This document shows positions 17,277 to 27,100 of a stretch of 64,000 nt of DNA, piece by piece. This stretch comes from JAHRAW01 sp965262585 (GTDB lineage Bacteria; Pseudomonadota; Gammaproteobacteria; Arenicellales; Poriferihabitantaceae): positions 744,001 to 808,000 of the forward strand of contig OZ253546.1 in NCBI GenBank assembly GCA_965262585.1, given 5' to 3'. The number at the start of each line of letters is the position of its first letter. Within the stretch, counting starts at the first letter, position 1. The notes beneath the pieces were generated by a model. It was given only the letters and a program-made list of their open reading frames with translations. It made no database searches and had not been told where the DNA came from. The translations under genes and the position numbers were made by a program.

Positions 17277-18548
17277 ATGGACCCCCTCTGGCTGCTCTTG
17301 CTGTTGCCCACCGCCGCCGTCGGCGGATGGATAATGGCGAAACACGAGCGAAGCACGGCGCGCGCAAAAAAACTCCCCGAAGCCTACTTCAAGGGGCTGA
17401 GTTTTTTGTTGAACGAACAACCCGACAAAGCCCTGCGGGTATTCCTCGAAGTGGTGGAGATGGACAGCGAAACCGTGGAGATGCACCTCGCCCTCGGCAA
17501 CCTGTTTCGCCGTCAGGGAGAAATTCAGCGCGCCACCCGAATACATCAGAACCTCGTTGCGCGCACCGACCTTGAACAAGGATTGCGCGCGCTGGCGTTA
17601 TTCGAACTGGCGCAAGATTATTTCAAAGCCGGTTTGTTCGACCGCGCCGAAAACCTGTTTCAGGAACTGCGCCAAGTGCCGGAACACCGCGAGCAAGCCA
17701 ACCGTTTTTTGCTACAAATTTACGATCAGGAAAAGGAATGGAGCAACGCGATTCACATTGCCGAAGAATTAACCCGCGCCGCCGGGCCCGACCTGTCGCC
17801 GTCGCTTGCCCAATACTGTTGCGAACTCGCCGAGCAATCTATCAGCGAAGGCAAGAACGCACGCGCCGAACATTACTTGGAAACCGCGTTCCGCTACGAT
17901 TCGCGCTGCGTTCGTGCGGTCATCCAATCGGGTCGACTGGCGTCCATGCGCGGCAACCACACCAACGCCATCGCGATTTGGCGCGGGCTGGAACACTGTG
18001 CACCGGAAGCCTTTGGCGAAGTGGTTGACCACATCGCCAACAGTTACGCGGTGCTCGGTGATCGAAAAAACTACCGCCGTTTTCTCGAAAGCGCCATCGA
18101 AAAAAGTTCGGATTTGCGCATCATCACCGCATTGGTGGAACTCGCCAAGCAGGAAAAAGAAGGCGAAACCGGACAGGTGCTGTTGCTCGATCTGGTGCGC
18201 AAGTATCCGAGTCTGGAAGGGTTGCGGGAGTTGATTAAATCCCGCGCCACCGAGAATTGCTCGGCGCGGGAGAAACAAGATTTCACGGTGCTCGACGACC
18301 TGCTTTCTCAAGTGGTCGTGCAGGGGCGGGGATACCACTGCCGCACCTGCGGCTTCAACAGCAGTTCGTTGCACTGGCAATGTCCGGGTTGCAAAGGCTG
18401 GGGGACGGTGCAAAAGCAGGTGACGCTGGGGGACGACAAGCAATCTCGCCGGCCGGGCGTGGTGAGCGTGACGGACGGGCGTGACAGCACGACCCGCCGA
18501 ACCGCCCCGGCAAATTTGCACGGCGAACCCGACAACAACAAGATATGA
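17277..18548 (+). CDS. lapB: Lipopolysaccharide assembly protein LapB (TPR protein with rubredoxin-like tail)
   Basis: The 423-residue product starts with a short membrane anchor (DPLWLLLLLPTAAVGGWIM), continues with a long run of tetratricopeptide repeats (for example KGLSFLLNEQPDKALRVFLE), and ends with a metal-binding rubredoxin-like module, YHCRTCGFNSSS...CPGCKGWG, giving two CxxC knuckles. In E. coli LapB helps FtsH degrade LpxC and so limits lipopolysaccharide synthesis. I use the ATG at 17277; a TTG directly before it is in frame. The tail after the second knuckle is about 50 residues and polar. The stop overlaps the ugd start (ATGA), tying LPS regulation to sugar-nucleotide synthesis. 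Confidence 0.94.
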   Translation: MDPLWLLLLLPTAAVGGWIMAKHERSTARAKKLPEAYFKGLSFLLNEQPDKALRVFLEVVEMDSETVEMHLALGNLFRRQGEIQRATRIHQNLVARTDLEQGLRALALFELAQDYFKAGLFDRAENLFQELRQVPEHREQANRFLLQIYDQEKEWSNAIHIAEELTRAAGPDLSPSLAQYCCELAEQSISEGKNARAEHYLETAFRYDSRCVRAVIQSGRLASMRGNHTNAIAIWRGLEHCAPEAFGEVVDHIANSYAVLGDRKNYRRFLESAIEKSSDLRIITALVELAKQEKEGETGQVLLLDLVRKYPSLEGLRELIKSRATENCSAREKQDFTVLDDLLSQVVVQGRGYHCRTCGFNSSSLHWQCPGCKGWGTVQKQVTLGDDKQSRRPGVVSVTDGRDSTTRRTAPANLHGEPDNNKI

Positions 18549-19870
18549 ATATCACCGTAGTCGGCAGCGGATATGTGGGGCTGGTCACCGGTGCCTGCCT
18601 TGCGGAAATGGGCAATCAGGTGATCTGCGTGGATAACGACTCAACCAAGATAGATAATTTACGCAACGGACGGCTGCCGCTGTATGAGCCCGGCCTCGAG
18701 CAACTCGTCCACGAAAATGCTGAGACGCAGCGGTTGCAATTCACCACCGACATCAACCTCGGCATCGATCACGGTGAAGTGATATTCATCGCCGTGGGAA
18801 CCCCGCCTCGGGAAGATGGCTCGGCGGATCTGCAGTATGTTCTGGCGGTTGCCGAATCCATCGGCGCGCGTCTGGACCGCTACCGCGTGATGGTCACCAA
18901 ATCCACCGTGCCGGTGGGCACCACGGAAAAAGTGCGCGTGGTCATCGCCGAAGCCCTGAAACAACGCGGCCTCGATATTTCTTTCGGCATGGTTTCCAAC
19001 CCGGAATTTCTCAAACAAGGCGCGGCGGTGGAGGACTTTATGAAACCCGACCGCATCCTCATCGGCGCACGGGACGAACGCGCCCTGGAAATCATGCGCC
19101 GGTTGTACGCGCCCTTCAACCGCAGCCGCGAGCGCGTGATTGCAATGGATATTGCCTCCGCCGAACTGACCAAGTACGCCGCCAATGCCATGCTGGCCGC
19201 CAGAATTTCTTGCATGAACGAGATGGCCAACATCGCCGAACGGCTGGGCGCCGATATCGAGGCAGTGAGGATTGGCATCGGCGCCGATCCCCGCATCGGC
19301 TATGCCTTCATTTATCCCGGCTGCGGCTACGGCGGCTCATGCTTTCCCAAGGACGTGCGGGCATTGCGCCAAACCGCCGGCGAAGCCGATTATGATGCGC
19401 GCATTCTCGGTGCGGTGGAAGCAGTCAACGATGCGCAGAAGCACAAGCCCGTGGAAAAAGCGGTGCGCCACTTTGGCGAAGATTTATCCGGGAAACGCTT
19501 TGCCCTGTGGGGGTTGGCTTTCAAGCCCGACACCGATGACATGCGCGAAGCGCCGAGTTGCACGGTGCTGGAAGGGTTGTGGAAACGAGGCGCGGTCGTT
19601 CACGCATTTGATCCGGCCGCCACCGATCAAGCCCGCAAATTGTACGGCAACCGCAAAGACCTGGTGTTATACAGCGACGATCCCTATCAAGCATTGAACG
19701 GCGCCGATGCTTTGATTGTGGTCACCGAATGGCGCGTGCTTCGTGCCGCCGACCCGGTGCGCATCAAGGCGGCCATGGCCGGGGAAGTGGTGATTGACGG
19801 GCGCAACCTCTACGACCCGGCGGCGATTCGCGATGCGGGATTGATCTATTATGGCATTGGCCGACACTGA
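18545..19870 (+). CDS. ugd: UDP-glucose 6-dehydrogenase
   Basis: This 441-residue enzyme oxidises UDP-glucose twice with NAD to UDP-glucuronate, a precursor of surface polysaccharide and lipid A modifications. The N-terminal Rossmann fold begins NITVVGSGYVGLVTGACLAE. The catalytic thiol is Cys266 in PGCGYGGSCFPKDVRAL. The central helix and C-terminal domain (FALWGLAFKPDTDDMREAPS) are intact. Length is standard. The gene overlaps lapB by 4 bp and rfaE1 by 20 bp. Confidence 0.96.
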   Translation: MNITVVGSGYVGLVTGACLAEMGNQVICVDNDSTKIDNLRNGRLPLYEPGLEQLVHENAETQRLQFTTDINLGIDHGEVIFIAVGTPPREDGSADLQYVLAVAESIGARLDRYRVMVTKSTVPVGTTEKVRVVIAEALKQRGLDISFGMVSNPEFLKQGAAVEDFMKPDRILIGARDERALEIMRRLYAPFNRSRERVIAMDIASAELTKYAANAMLAARISCMNEMANIAERLGADIEAVRIGIGADPRIGYAFIYPGCGYGGSCFPKDVRALRQTAGEADYDARILGAVEAVNDAQKHKPVEKAVRHFGEDLSGKRFALWGLAFKPDTDDMREAPSCTVLEGLWKRGAVVHAFDPAATDQARKLYGNRKDLVLYSDDPYQALNGADALIVVTEWRVLRAADPVRIKAAMAGEVVIDGRNLYDPAAIRDAGLIYYGIGRH

Positions 19871-20816
19871 CCTGAAAAAACTCTCGGCGTGCAAAGTCCT
19901 GGTGGCCGGGGATGTCATGCTCGACCGCTATTGGTTCGGGCAAGTGGAGCGCATCTCCCCGGAAGCACCGGTGCCGGTGGTGACGGTGGACGCCAGCGAC
20001 GAGCGCATCGGCGGCGCCGGCAACGTGGCTTGCAACATCGCTTCTTTGGGCGGGAAGTGCACGCTGCTGTCGGTGGTGGGAGACGATGAAGCCGGTGGGC
20101 GGGTGGCGGAAATCGCAACCCGGTCGGGCATCGCGCATGAATTGGTGGTGGATGCCGCCGCCAAAACCACTATCAAACTGCGCGTGCTATCCCGCAACCA
20201 GCAGTTATTACGAGCCGATTTTGAATCGCCCCCCGGCGCCAAAGCGTTGGATGAATCGACCGCAAAGTTTGCCGATTTGCTCGCCGACCATCAAGTGGTG
20301 GTGTTGTCGGATTATGGCAAGGGTAGCCTCGGGCGAATCGAAACCCTCATCGAACTCGCGGTGAAAAAACACATTCCGGTGCTGGTGGATCCCAAAGGCG
20401 GCAATTTCTCCCGCTACCGGGGCGCCACGATGGTAACCCCAAACCTCAAAGAGTTTGAACAGGTGGCGGGAAAGGTGGCGGATGACCAAGAAATGGAGGT
20501 GCGGGCAAACAACCTGATGGAACAGCATGACCTGGAAAAATTACTCGTAACCCTGAGCGACCGAGGCATGGTGCTGTTCTCCCGGCAGTGCGGCCCGGTG
20601 CGCCGTGAAGCGCGGGCGCGGGAAGTGTACGACGTCAGCGGTGCCGGCGATTCGGTGATTGCGGTTTTGGCTATGGCGGCGGCGGTGGGGCTCGACGATC
20701 ACACCGGGCTGGGGTTCGCCAACAGCGTCGCCGGGGTGGTGGTATCCAAACTGGGAACCGCCACCGCCACCATCGAAGAATTACAAGCCGCCCTCACCCG
20801 GGACTACCCGCGATGA
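19851..20816 (+). CDS. rfaE1: D-glycero-beta-D-manno-heptose-7-phosphate kinase (kinase-only HldE domain)
   Basis: A 321-residue ribokinase/PfkB-fold protein matching the N-terminal half of HldE, which phosphorylates heptose-7-phosphate at C1 in inner-core LPS synthesis. Visible motifs are VLVAGDVMLDRYWFG, the substrate loop RISPEAPVPVV, GGAGNVACN, and the catalytic anion hole and base in DVSGAGDSVIAVLAMA. The C-terminal nucleotidylyltransferase domain of bifunctional HldE (about 150 residues) is absent, so a separate RfaE2/HldC must exist elsewhere if heptose is made. The gene overlaps ugd and hldD at both ends. Confidence 0.93.
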   Translation: MALADTDLKKLSACKVLVAGDVMLDRYWFGQVERISPEAPVPVVTVDASDERIGGAGNVACNIASLGGKCTLLSVVGDDEAGGRVAEIATRSGIAHELVVDAAAKTTIKLRVLSRNQQLLRADFESPPGAKALDESTAKFADLLADHQVVVLSDYGKGSLGRIETLIELAVKKHIPVLVDPKGGNFSRYRGATMVTPNLKEFEQVAGKVADDQEMEVRANNLMEQHDLEKLLVTLSDRGMVLFSRQCGPVRREARAREVYDVSGAGDSVIAVLAMAAAVGLDDHTGLGFANSVAGVVVSKLGTATATIEELQAALTRDYPR

Positions 20817-21817
20817 TTGTGGTCACCGGCGGCGCCGGTTTCATCGGCTCCAATCTGGTGCGGGCGTTGAACCATCGCGGCCTCACCGACATACTCGTGG
20901 TCGACGATCCCAACGACAAGGCTGACAACAAAGCCGACAACCTCGCCGGCCTTGACATCATCGATCATATCCACAAGCACGACTTCCTCGCCGCAGTGCA
21001 ACGCGACCAATGGCCGGGACGTCCGATATCCATAGTGCTGCATCAAGGCGCATGCACCGACACCATGGCATCGGATGAAGCATACATAATGGAGAACAAT
21101 CTTGATTACTCCAAAGCGCTTTATCATTTTTGCGCCCGGCACCGAGCGCAGTATATTTATGCATCCTCGGCGTCGGTGTATGGCGGCGGCGATGTTTTTG
21201 TGGAGTCGCCGCAAAACGAATCGGCGTTGAATCTATACGCGAAATCCAAACTGCTGTTTGATGAATTTGTGCGCACACAGGCGAACGCAGAATTTCAGTG
21301 CGTGGGTCTTCGCTATTTCAACGTGTATGGCCCCGGCGAACAACACAAAGACAAAATGGCTTCGGTGGCGTGGCATTTTTTTCATCAATACCGGCGGGAC
21401 GGCTGCGTGCGGCTGTTCGAAGGCAGCGACGGCTACGCCGATGGCGAGCAACGCCGGGACTTTGTCTCGGTGGAAGACATCGTCCGCATCAATTTATTTT
21501 TCATGGACAACCCATCCATCAGCGGTATCTACAACGCCGGTACCGGATGCAGTCGGAGTTTCAACGAGGTTGCCGTGGCGGTGTTGAACGCCTGCCGCCG
21601 GGACAAGGACAAGAGTGACGCGCAGACTTCCCTCGAGCAAGCCCACAAAGACGGCGAAATTTCCTACATCCCCATGCCCGAATCGTTGCGCGGCAAGTAT
21701 CAGAGTTATACCCAGGCCAGTGTCGACAAACTCCGCGCCGCCGGTTACGCCGAAGAATTTCTCGATGTGCCGCAGGGAGTGGGCAAATACATCGACCAAC
21801 TGTTGGAGCAAGCGTGA
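20813..21817 (+). CDS. hldD: ADP-L-glycero-D-manno-heptose-6-epimerase
   Basis: This 334-residue short-chain dehydrogenase-type epimerase makes ADP-L-glycero-D-manno-heptose for LPS inner core. It begins MIVVTGGAGFIGSNLVRAL (NAD(P)-binding GxxGxxG). The catalytic pair is in YASSASVYGGG (Ser) and NLYAKSKLLFD (Tyr-x-x-x-Lys). FNVYGPGEQHKDKMASV and the FEGSDGYADGEQRRDFVSV stretch are typical of HldD. It overlaps rfaE1 by 4 bp (ATGA), so kinase and epimerase are made together. Confidence 0.96.
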   Translation: MIVVTGGAGFIGSNLVRALNHRGLTDILVVDDPNDKADNKADNLAGLDIIDHIHKHDFLAAVQRDQWPGRPISIVLHQGACTDTMASDEAYIMENNLDYSKALYHFCARHRAQYIYASSASVYGGGDVFVESPQNESALNLYAKSKLLFDEFVRTQANAEFQCVGLRYFNVYGPGEQHKDKMASVAWHFFHQYRRDGCVRLFEGSDGYADGEQRRDFVSVEDIVRINLFFMDNPSISGIYNAGTGCSRSFNEVAVAVLNACRRDKDKSDAQTSLEQAHKDGEISYIPMPESLRGKYQSYTQASVDKLRAAGYAEEFLDVPQGVGKYIDQLLEQA

Positions 21818-21854
21818 GCATCCAACATGGCAGTCAGCCCAGCGACTCCCGGCG

Positions 21855-22703
21855 GTGAGGGGGGTTATCGTCGCCGGGCAGTGGGCTTATGATGATGCCG
21901 GTGCGTCTACTCCCCCGTCCGCTTCTCCGCCCACTCCCCCGGCAGTTCCAAAATCGCTGCTTCCGGTGCACGGCCAGCCGATGATTTACCACCCGCTTTC
22001 GCTGCTTCTACTTGCTGGAATTCGGCATATTTTGATAGTCGCACCGGCGTCGGATCTGCCGCATTTTCAACGCTGTCTGGGCGGCGGCGAAGCGTGGGGC
22101 ATCTATCTTTCCTACGCCATTCGGCCCACCGGTGGCCCGGCTCTGGCACTGACCGTGGCCGGAGAATTTGCCGGCGAACGGACGCTGTTTCTGGTCCTCG
22201 GAGATCCTATTTTATACGGCCGGACGTTGCCCGCCACCCTGCAAAAAGCCGCAACGCTGAAAAAAGGCGCGCGGGTCTTTGCCCGTTCCAATGCTGTTTC
22301 CAACTCTGACAGCGCACTAACCAGTCTCGGTTTCTATGACCACACGGCAGCCGCCCGCGCACGGATGCTGGCGTCTTCCCACCCCGCCCGCCTCGAAATT
22401 GCCGATCTCAACGACACCTATCGCGCCGAAGGCACCCTCGAAGTGGAAGCCTTCGGGGACGATGTCGCTTGCATGGATGTCCCTACCCGTGATGCCCTGC
22501 CGGTGGCAACCGAATGCCTACGGGCGGTTGAAAAAAGCCGGGGCATCAAGGTCGGCTGCCCCGAAGAAGCCGCTTGGCGCATGGGCTTTATCGACGATGA
22601 ACGATTGTTGGAATTAGCCCACGAGTCGGGGGAAACTGAATACGGGCGTTATTTGCGGCGACTGCCGGGGGCATGCTCCGAGATGTCAACTGCGACAAGA
22701 TAA
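21855..22703 (+). CDS. Degenerate RmlA-like sugar nucleotidyltransferase homologue
   Basis: The 282-residue product aligns by eye over its length with glucose-1-phosphate thymidylyltransferase RmlA: LLPVHGQPMIYHPLSLLLLAG, the ADLPHFQ-like stretch, WGIYLSYAIRP, FLVLGDPILYG, LEIADLNDTY and GIKVGCPEEAAWRMGFID all have clear counterparts. Yet the nucleotide-binding GGxGTRL signature is replaced by a Pro/Ser/Thr-rich insert (GQWAYDDAGASTPPS...), the DGLAQA segment reads TGGPALAL, and the RYGVVEFD...EEKP stretch is deleted. The two metal-binding aspartates (LGDP and CMDVP) remain. It is probably inactive as a thymidylyltransferase; it may be a pseudoenzyme or a decaying gene. The GTG start at 21855 has no clear ribosome site, so the start is uncertain. 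Confidence 0.7.
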   Translation: MRGVIVAGQWAYDDAGASTPPSASPPTPPAVPKSLLPVHGQPMIYHPLSLLLLAGIRHILIVAPASDLPHFQRCLGGGEAWGIYLSYAIRPTGGPALALTVAGEFAGERTLFLVLGDPILYGRTLPATLQKAATLKKGARVFARSNAVSNSDSALTSLGFYDHTAAARARMLASSHPARLEIADLNDTYRAEGTLEVEAFGDDVACMDVPTRDALPVATECLRAVEKSRGIKVGCPEEAAWRMGFIDDERLLELAHESGETEYGRYLRRLPGACSEMSTATR

Positions 22704-22705
22704 CT

Positions 22706-23443
22706 ATGACCGACACAGCCATCATCGGCGGAACCGGCTTCCGACAACTGCCCGGATTCAAAATCGAACGCCACGAAACCATCGACACCCCCTACGGCAG
22801 CCCGTCCACGGCGCTGGTTTTTGGCCGCTTGTCGGCCAGCCCGCCGGCCAACTCGCTGGTATTCCTATCCCGCCACGGAAGCGACCACACCATTCCCCCG
22901 CACCGCATCAACTACCGCGCCAATATCCACGCGCTCAAAGAAATTGGCGTACAAAGAATCATCGCGCTGGCCGCGGTGGGCGGGATTCTTCCGGGCCTCA
23001 AACCCGGGGCCATCGTCCTACCCCACCAGATCATCGACTACACCTGGGGCCGGGCACACACCTTTTTCGAAGACGGTTCCGAAGGAATAAAACACATCGA
23101 GTTTTCCAAACCCTACAGCGAAGCGGTGCGCCAAAAAATCCTCGCGGCAGCCGAAAAAATCGGCGTGCCGGTGGTGGACGGTGCGGTGCATGCCGTCACT
23201 CAAGGTCCTAGACTCGAAACCGCCGCGGAAATTGATCGACTAGAACGGGACGGCGCCGATGTGGTCGGCATGACCGCCATGCCCGAAGCCGCGCTGGCAA
23301 GGGAACTCGACATTGAATACGCCACCATTGCTTTGGTGGTCAACCCCGCCGCCGGACGGGGGGAGGTAACCAGCATGGAAATGATTGCCAAGCATCTGCA
23401 AGTCAGTGGCCGGGAAGTTCTGAAAATCATCGGGTGTCTGTAA
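22706..23443 (+). CDS. S-methyl-5'-thioinosine phosphorylase (MTAP family)
   Basis: A 245-residue trimeric purine nucleoside phosphorylase of the MTAP/PNP class. Motifs: IIGGTGFRQLPG, LSRHGSDHTIPPHRINYRANI (phosphate-binding), and VVGMTAMPEAALARELDIEY (substrate loop). The purine-contacting strand reads LVVNPAAG with Asn, as in 6-oxopurine enzymes, rather than the Asp of adenosine-type MTAP. The neighbourhood, MTI phosphorylase next to csiV and mfd, matches that around PA3004 of Pseudomonas aeruginosa, an enzyme acting on methylthioinosine. It would salvage the purine and methylthioribose left from polyamine or quorum-signal synthesis. It starts 2 bp after the RmlA-like gene. Confidence 0.85.
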   Translation: MTDTAIIGGTGFRQLPGFKIERHETIDTPYGSPSTALVFGRLSASPPANSLVFLSRHGSDHTIPPHRINYRANIHALKEIGVQRIIALAAVGGILPGLKPGAIVLPHQIIDYTWGRAHTFFEDGSEGIKHIEFSKPYSEAVRQKILAAAEKIGVPVVDGAVHAVTQGPRLETAAEIDRLERDGADVVGMTAMPEAALARELDIEYATIALVVNPAAGRGEVTSMEMIAKHLQVSGREVLKIIGCL

Positions 23444-23453
23444 AACACCCGAT
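23429..23453. terminator. Hairpin at the convergent end of the phosphorylase gene and csiV
   Basis: ATCGGGTGT pairs with ACACCCGAT around CTGTAAA, spanning the stop codon of the phosphorylase. There is no T-tract on either strand, so termination is uncertain; the convergent position makes it plausible. Confidence 0.35.
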
Positions 23454-23459
23454 CCGGCG

Positions 23460-24104
23460 TCAGTTGCCGGTTTCGGGGTCCACTTCCCAAAGGCCCAGTA
23501 TGGCGCCGAACAGGGGATGGTCGAAGTAGTGAATTTGCTTGAATTGCAGGCGGCGTTTTTCGGTGATGAAGTAGTGGGGTTGTTGGGGGGCGGCGTCCGC
23601 ATCCGGCGCCGGGTCAAGGTCGTAGAGGATGAGATTCTCTGTTTCCGGCTCCGGCAACGGCGGGGAGAGTTGCAAGTGCAGGTCGGCGTAGATCAGAGAG
23701 GTGGTATAAATCCGCACAAAACCGGCGGCTAGAGCGGTTTCCGGGTCGCCGAGGGGAATCAATGGCGCGTTCTGATAGAGACTGGTGGGCTGCCGCCAGC
23801 GGGTGGTGTTGAGAATGCGATAACCGGATTCGATGAGATTTAACCGCACCCGCTCCAAGTGAGTGACCTCATCGGCGGTTTCGTATTCGGATGCCTTATC
23901 GGCGAGGGCGGCCATTTGCTTCAGGTGTTCGGCGATGCGTTCCGATGAAAAATCCCACTGTTCGTCGGCGGGTTTTTTGGCGGCGGTATTTTCAGCGGGC
24001 CGGTCGAAAACGATGATTTCAATCGCGTATTCCTTTGCCGACGCTGAACCGCCCGCCAGCGCAAAACTTGCGCCCATCAGGCACACTATTAATTTATGTA
24101 GCAT
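23460..24104 (-). CDS. CsiV family periplasmic protein
   Basis: A 214-residue secreted protein. From the ATG at 24104 it has a signal peptide (MLHKLIVCLMGASFALAGG, cleavage after SASA), then KEYAIEIIVFDRP, an amphipathic middle, and the family hallmark near the C-terminus: KRRLQFKQIHYFDHPLFGAILGLWEVD. CsiV was described in Vibrio as a small periplasmic peptidoglycan-binding protein that activates lipoprotein receptor signalling; whether that role applies here is unknown. A GTG 18 bp upstream is an alternative start. The gene lies directly downstream of mfd on the same strand, an arrangement seen in Pseudomonas. Confidence 0.82.
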   Translation of the reverse strand: MLHKLIVCLMGASFALAGGSASAKEYAIEIIVFDRPAENTAAKKPADEQWDFSSERIAEHLKQMAALADKASEYETADEVTHLERVRLNLIESGYRILNTTRWRQPTSLYQNAPLIPLGDPETALAAGFVRIYTTSLIYADLHLQLSPPLPEPETENLILYDLDPAPDADAAPQQPHYFITEKRRLQFKQIHYFDHPLFGAILGLWEVDPETGN

Positions 24105-24136
24105 ATCGGATTGTAACGACACGGCTGTTCAGTCTA

Positions 24137-27100
24137 TCACACGCTCAAACCGTCGAGCAGTTGTTCGACTTCGCCGAGGCGTACCACCGGGTCGGAGAAA
24201 TCCCCGCTCAGTGCCAGCGTGCCGGGGCCGGCAAGCCGGTAGCGGTGGGGTTGGCGTTGCACCAGCGAGAGGATGGTGGCCGGGTCAACCGCCGGGTGTT
24301 CGGTGAACTCGATGGCGCCGCCGGTCTCACCAATCTCCAGTTTGCGAATGCCCAGCCGCTCGCCCTGCAGCCGCATGGCGGTCAGGCGGAACAGGTTTTT
24401 GCCGGGCTCCGGTAGCAGCCCGAAGCGGTCGATGGTTTCGATTTGCAACTCTTCCAATTCGTGATGGTCGGCGGCACCGGCGATTCGTTTGTATAACATC
24501 AGCCGGGCGTGGGGGCTGGCGAGGTAGTCGGCCGGAAACAAGGCGGGGATGTGCAAGTCAACGACCGCCGCAATGGGCCGCCCGTCGCTTTCATCATCCA
24601 TGGGCATGCGGTTTTCGCGGATGGCGGTCACCGCTGCGGTCAGGTATTCGCTATACAACGCAAAGCCAACTTCGTCGATGAGCCCGCTCTGGGTTTCGCC
24701 GAGCAATTCCCCGGCGCCGCGGATTTCCAAGTCGTGGGAGGCGAGCGCGAATCCGGCGCCGAGTTCTTCCATCAATTCGAATGCGTCCAGTCGTTTTTTG
24801 GCGTCGTTGCTGATCAACTCCCGGTCTGGAATTAACAGGTAAGCGAAGGCTTGATGGTGGGAGCGTCCGACCCGCCCGCGCAGTTGGTGGAGTTGCGCAA
24901 GCCCGAAGCGGTCGGCGCGGTGGATGATGATGGTGTTGGCGGACGGAATGTCGAGGCCGCTCTCGATGATGGTGGAGCACACCAGCACGTTGAAGCGTTG
25001 ATGATAAAAGTCTTGCATCACGCGGTCGAGTTGCACCTCGCCCATGCGTCCGTGGCCGAAATTGATTTCCGCCTCGGGCACCAGTTCGGCAAGTTCCAGC
25101 GTGAACCTTTCCATGGTGCGCACGTCGTTATACAGAAAATACACCTGCCCGCCGCGCCGAATTTCCCGTAGGCACGCCTCGCGGATGAGGCCGCGACTCC
25201 ACTCGCGGATGAAGGTCTTGATGGATAGCCGCAGTTGCGGGGCGGTGGCGATGAGCGAGATCGAGCGCAGCCCCGCCAGGGTGATGTTCAGCGTTCTTGG
25301 GATGGGGGTGGCGGTCAGGGTCAGCAAATCCACTTGACTGCGTAGTTGCTTAATCTTTTCCTTTTGCCGAACGCCAAAGCGGTGTTCTTCGTCGATAATC
25401 AACAAGCCGAGGTCATTAAAACCGACGTCGCTCTGCAGCAGCCGGTGGGTGCCGATGACGATGTCAGGATAACCTTCCTTTAATTGCCCGACTAGTTCCG
25501 AAGCCTGCTTTTTGGTCTTGAAGCGGGACAGCATTTCCACCGATATGGACAGGTCGGCAAAGCGATCAACGAAGGTCTGGTAGTGTTGCCGGGCGAGCAG
25601 CGTGGTGGGCGTAAGGATCGCCACTTGGCAGTTATTGTGTACGGCAATGAACGCGGCACGCAAGGCTACTTCGGTTTTGCCAAAGCCGACATCGCCGCAC
25701 ACCAGCCGGTCCATGGGTTCCGGGGATTCCAAGTCGGCGCGAACCTCGTCGATGGCGCGCTGTTGGTCGGGGGTTTCCTCGAACGGAAAGCGGCTGACAA
25801 AGCCCTGATATTCTTCATCGGGTACTTGAAAGGCGCGGCCCTTGCGGGCGTTTCGCAGGGCTTCTATTTCGAGAAGTTCGACGGCTACATCACGGGCTTT
25901 TCCCTGCGCCTTTTTTCGCGCCTTGTGCCATTGTTCGCCGCCCAGTCGGTGCAATGGCGCGTGTTCCGGGGCGCCGCCGACAAACCGGCCGATAAGGTTA
26001 AGGGAAAGCACCGGCACATAAAGTTTGTCGCCATTTTGATATTCCAGGGTGAGGAATTCGCTTTGCTGGCCGCCGATGTCGAGGAACTGCAATCCGCAGT
26101 AACGGCCAACGCCGTGATCGATGTGCACCACCGGGTCGCCCTCGTGTAGTTCGGCAAGCGAGCGAATGACGGATTCCGGGTCTTGCACTCGAGTGCCGCG
26201 CCGTTGGCGGAAAACCTTTTCACCGTATAACTGGCTTTCGGCGATGACCTCAATGCCCGCATCGGGCAGGCACAATCCGCGCTCCAGCGGATAAATACAA
26301 ATGCCGAGGTCGATGTCGGAGTCGTGGATAAATTCGTTGAAACCGGCGCACGGTTTCGCGTTGAGATCGTGATTCGACAACACGCCTTCCATGGCCTCCC
26401 GTCGGCCTGCGGTCTCCACCGCCAGCAGGATACGATTTTTGGATCCGGCAAGGCGTTTAAGCAAGTGGTGATAGGGAGATTCTTCCCGTGGGTCAACGGG
26501 AAACTGCTGGCCTGCTTTACTCGCCGCCGCCCAATCGGCTTTTTTAGAATGCCCGGGAAAGTGGGTGATGCGGCGGTTTTCGCGCAGTTGTAAGCCCAGA
26601 GAATGAGGATTTAGATACAAAGTTTCCGGCGGCAACACCTTGCGTTCGATATCGTAGTTGGCGTTTTGGTAACGGTCGCGAATTTCCGCCCACTGGATTT
26701 GGGCGGTCTGCCCGAGTTGTTCCGGGAGCAGCCACATGACTTGATCGCCGAGGTAGTCAAACAAAGTGCAGGTGTGTTCGAAAAACAACGGCAGGAAAAA
26801 CTCGGCACCGGCGGGGATGCGCCCGTCGCTGACCTCGTTGTAGATTTTCTGGGCGCGCGGATCGCCTTCAAAGTGACGCCGAAATCCCTGCCGGAATTGT
26901 TTAATCCCGTCTTCGGTCATGGGAAATTCCCGCGCCGGCAGAAGCGAAATTTCTTCGACCTGTCGGCTCGACCGCTGGGTGTCGGGATCGAAATAGTGAA
27001 TGGCATCGATTTCGTCGTCGAACAAGTCGAGCCGGAACGGCGCATCCGCACCCATGGGGAAAATATCCACGAGACCGCCACGCAACGCAAACTCCCCCGG

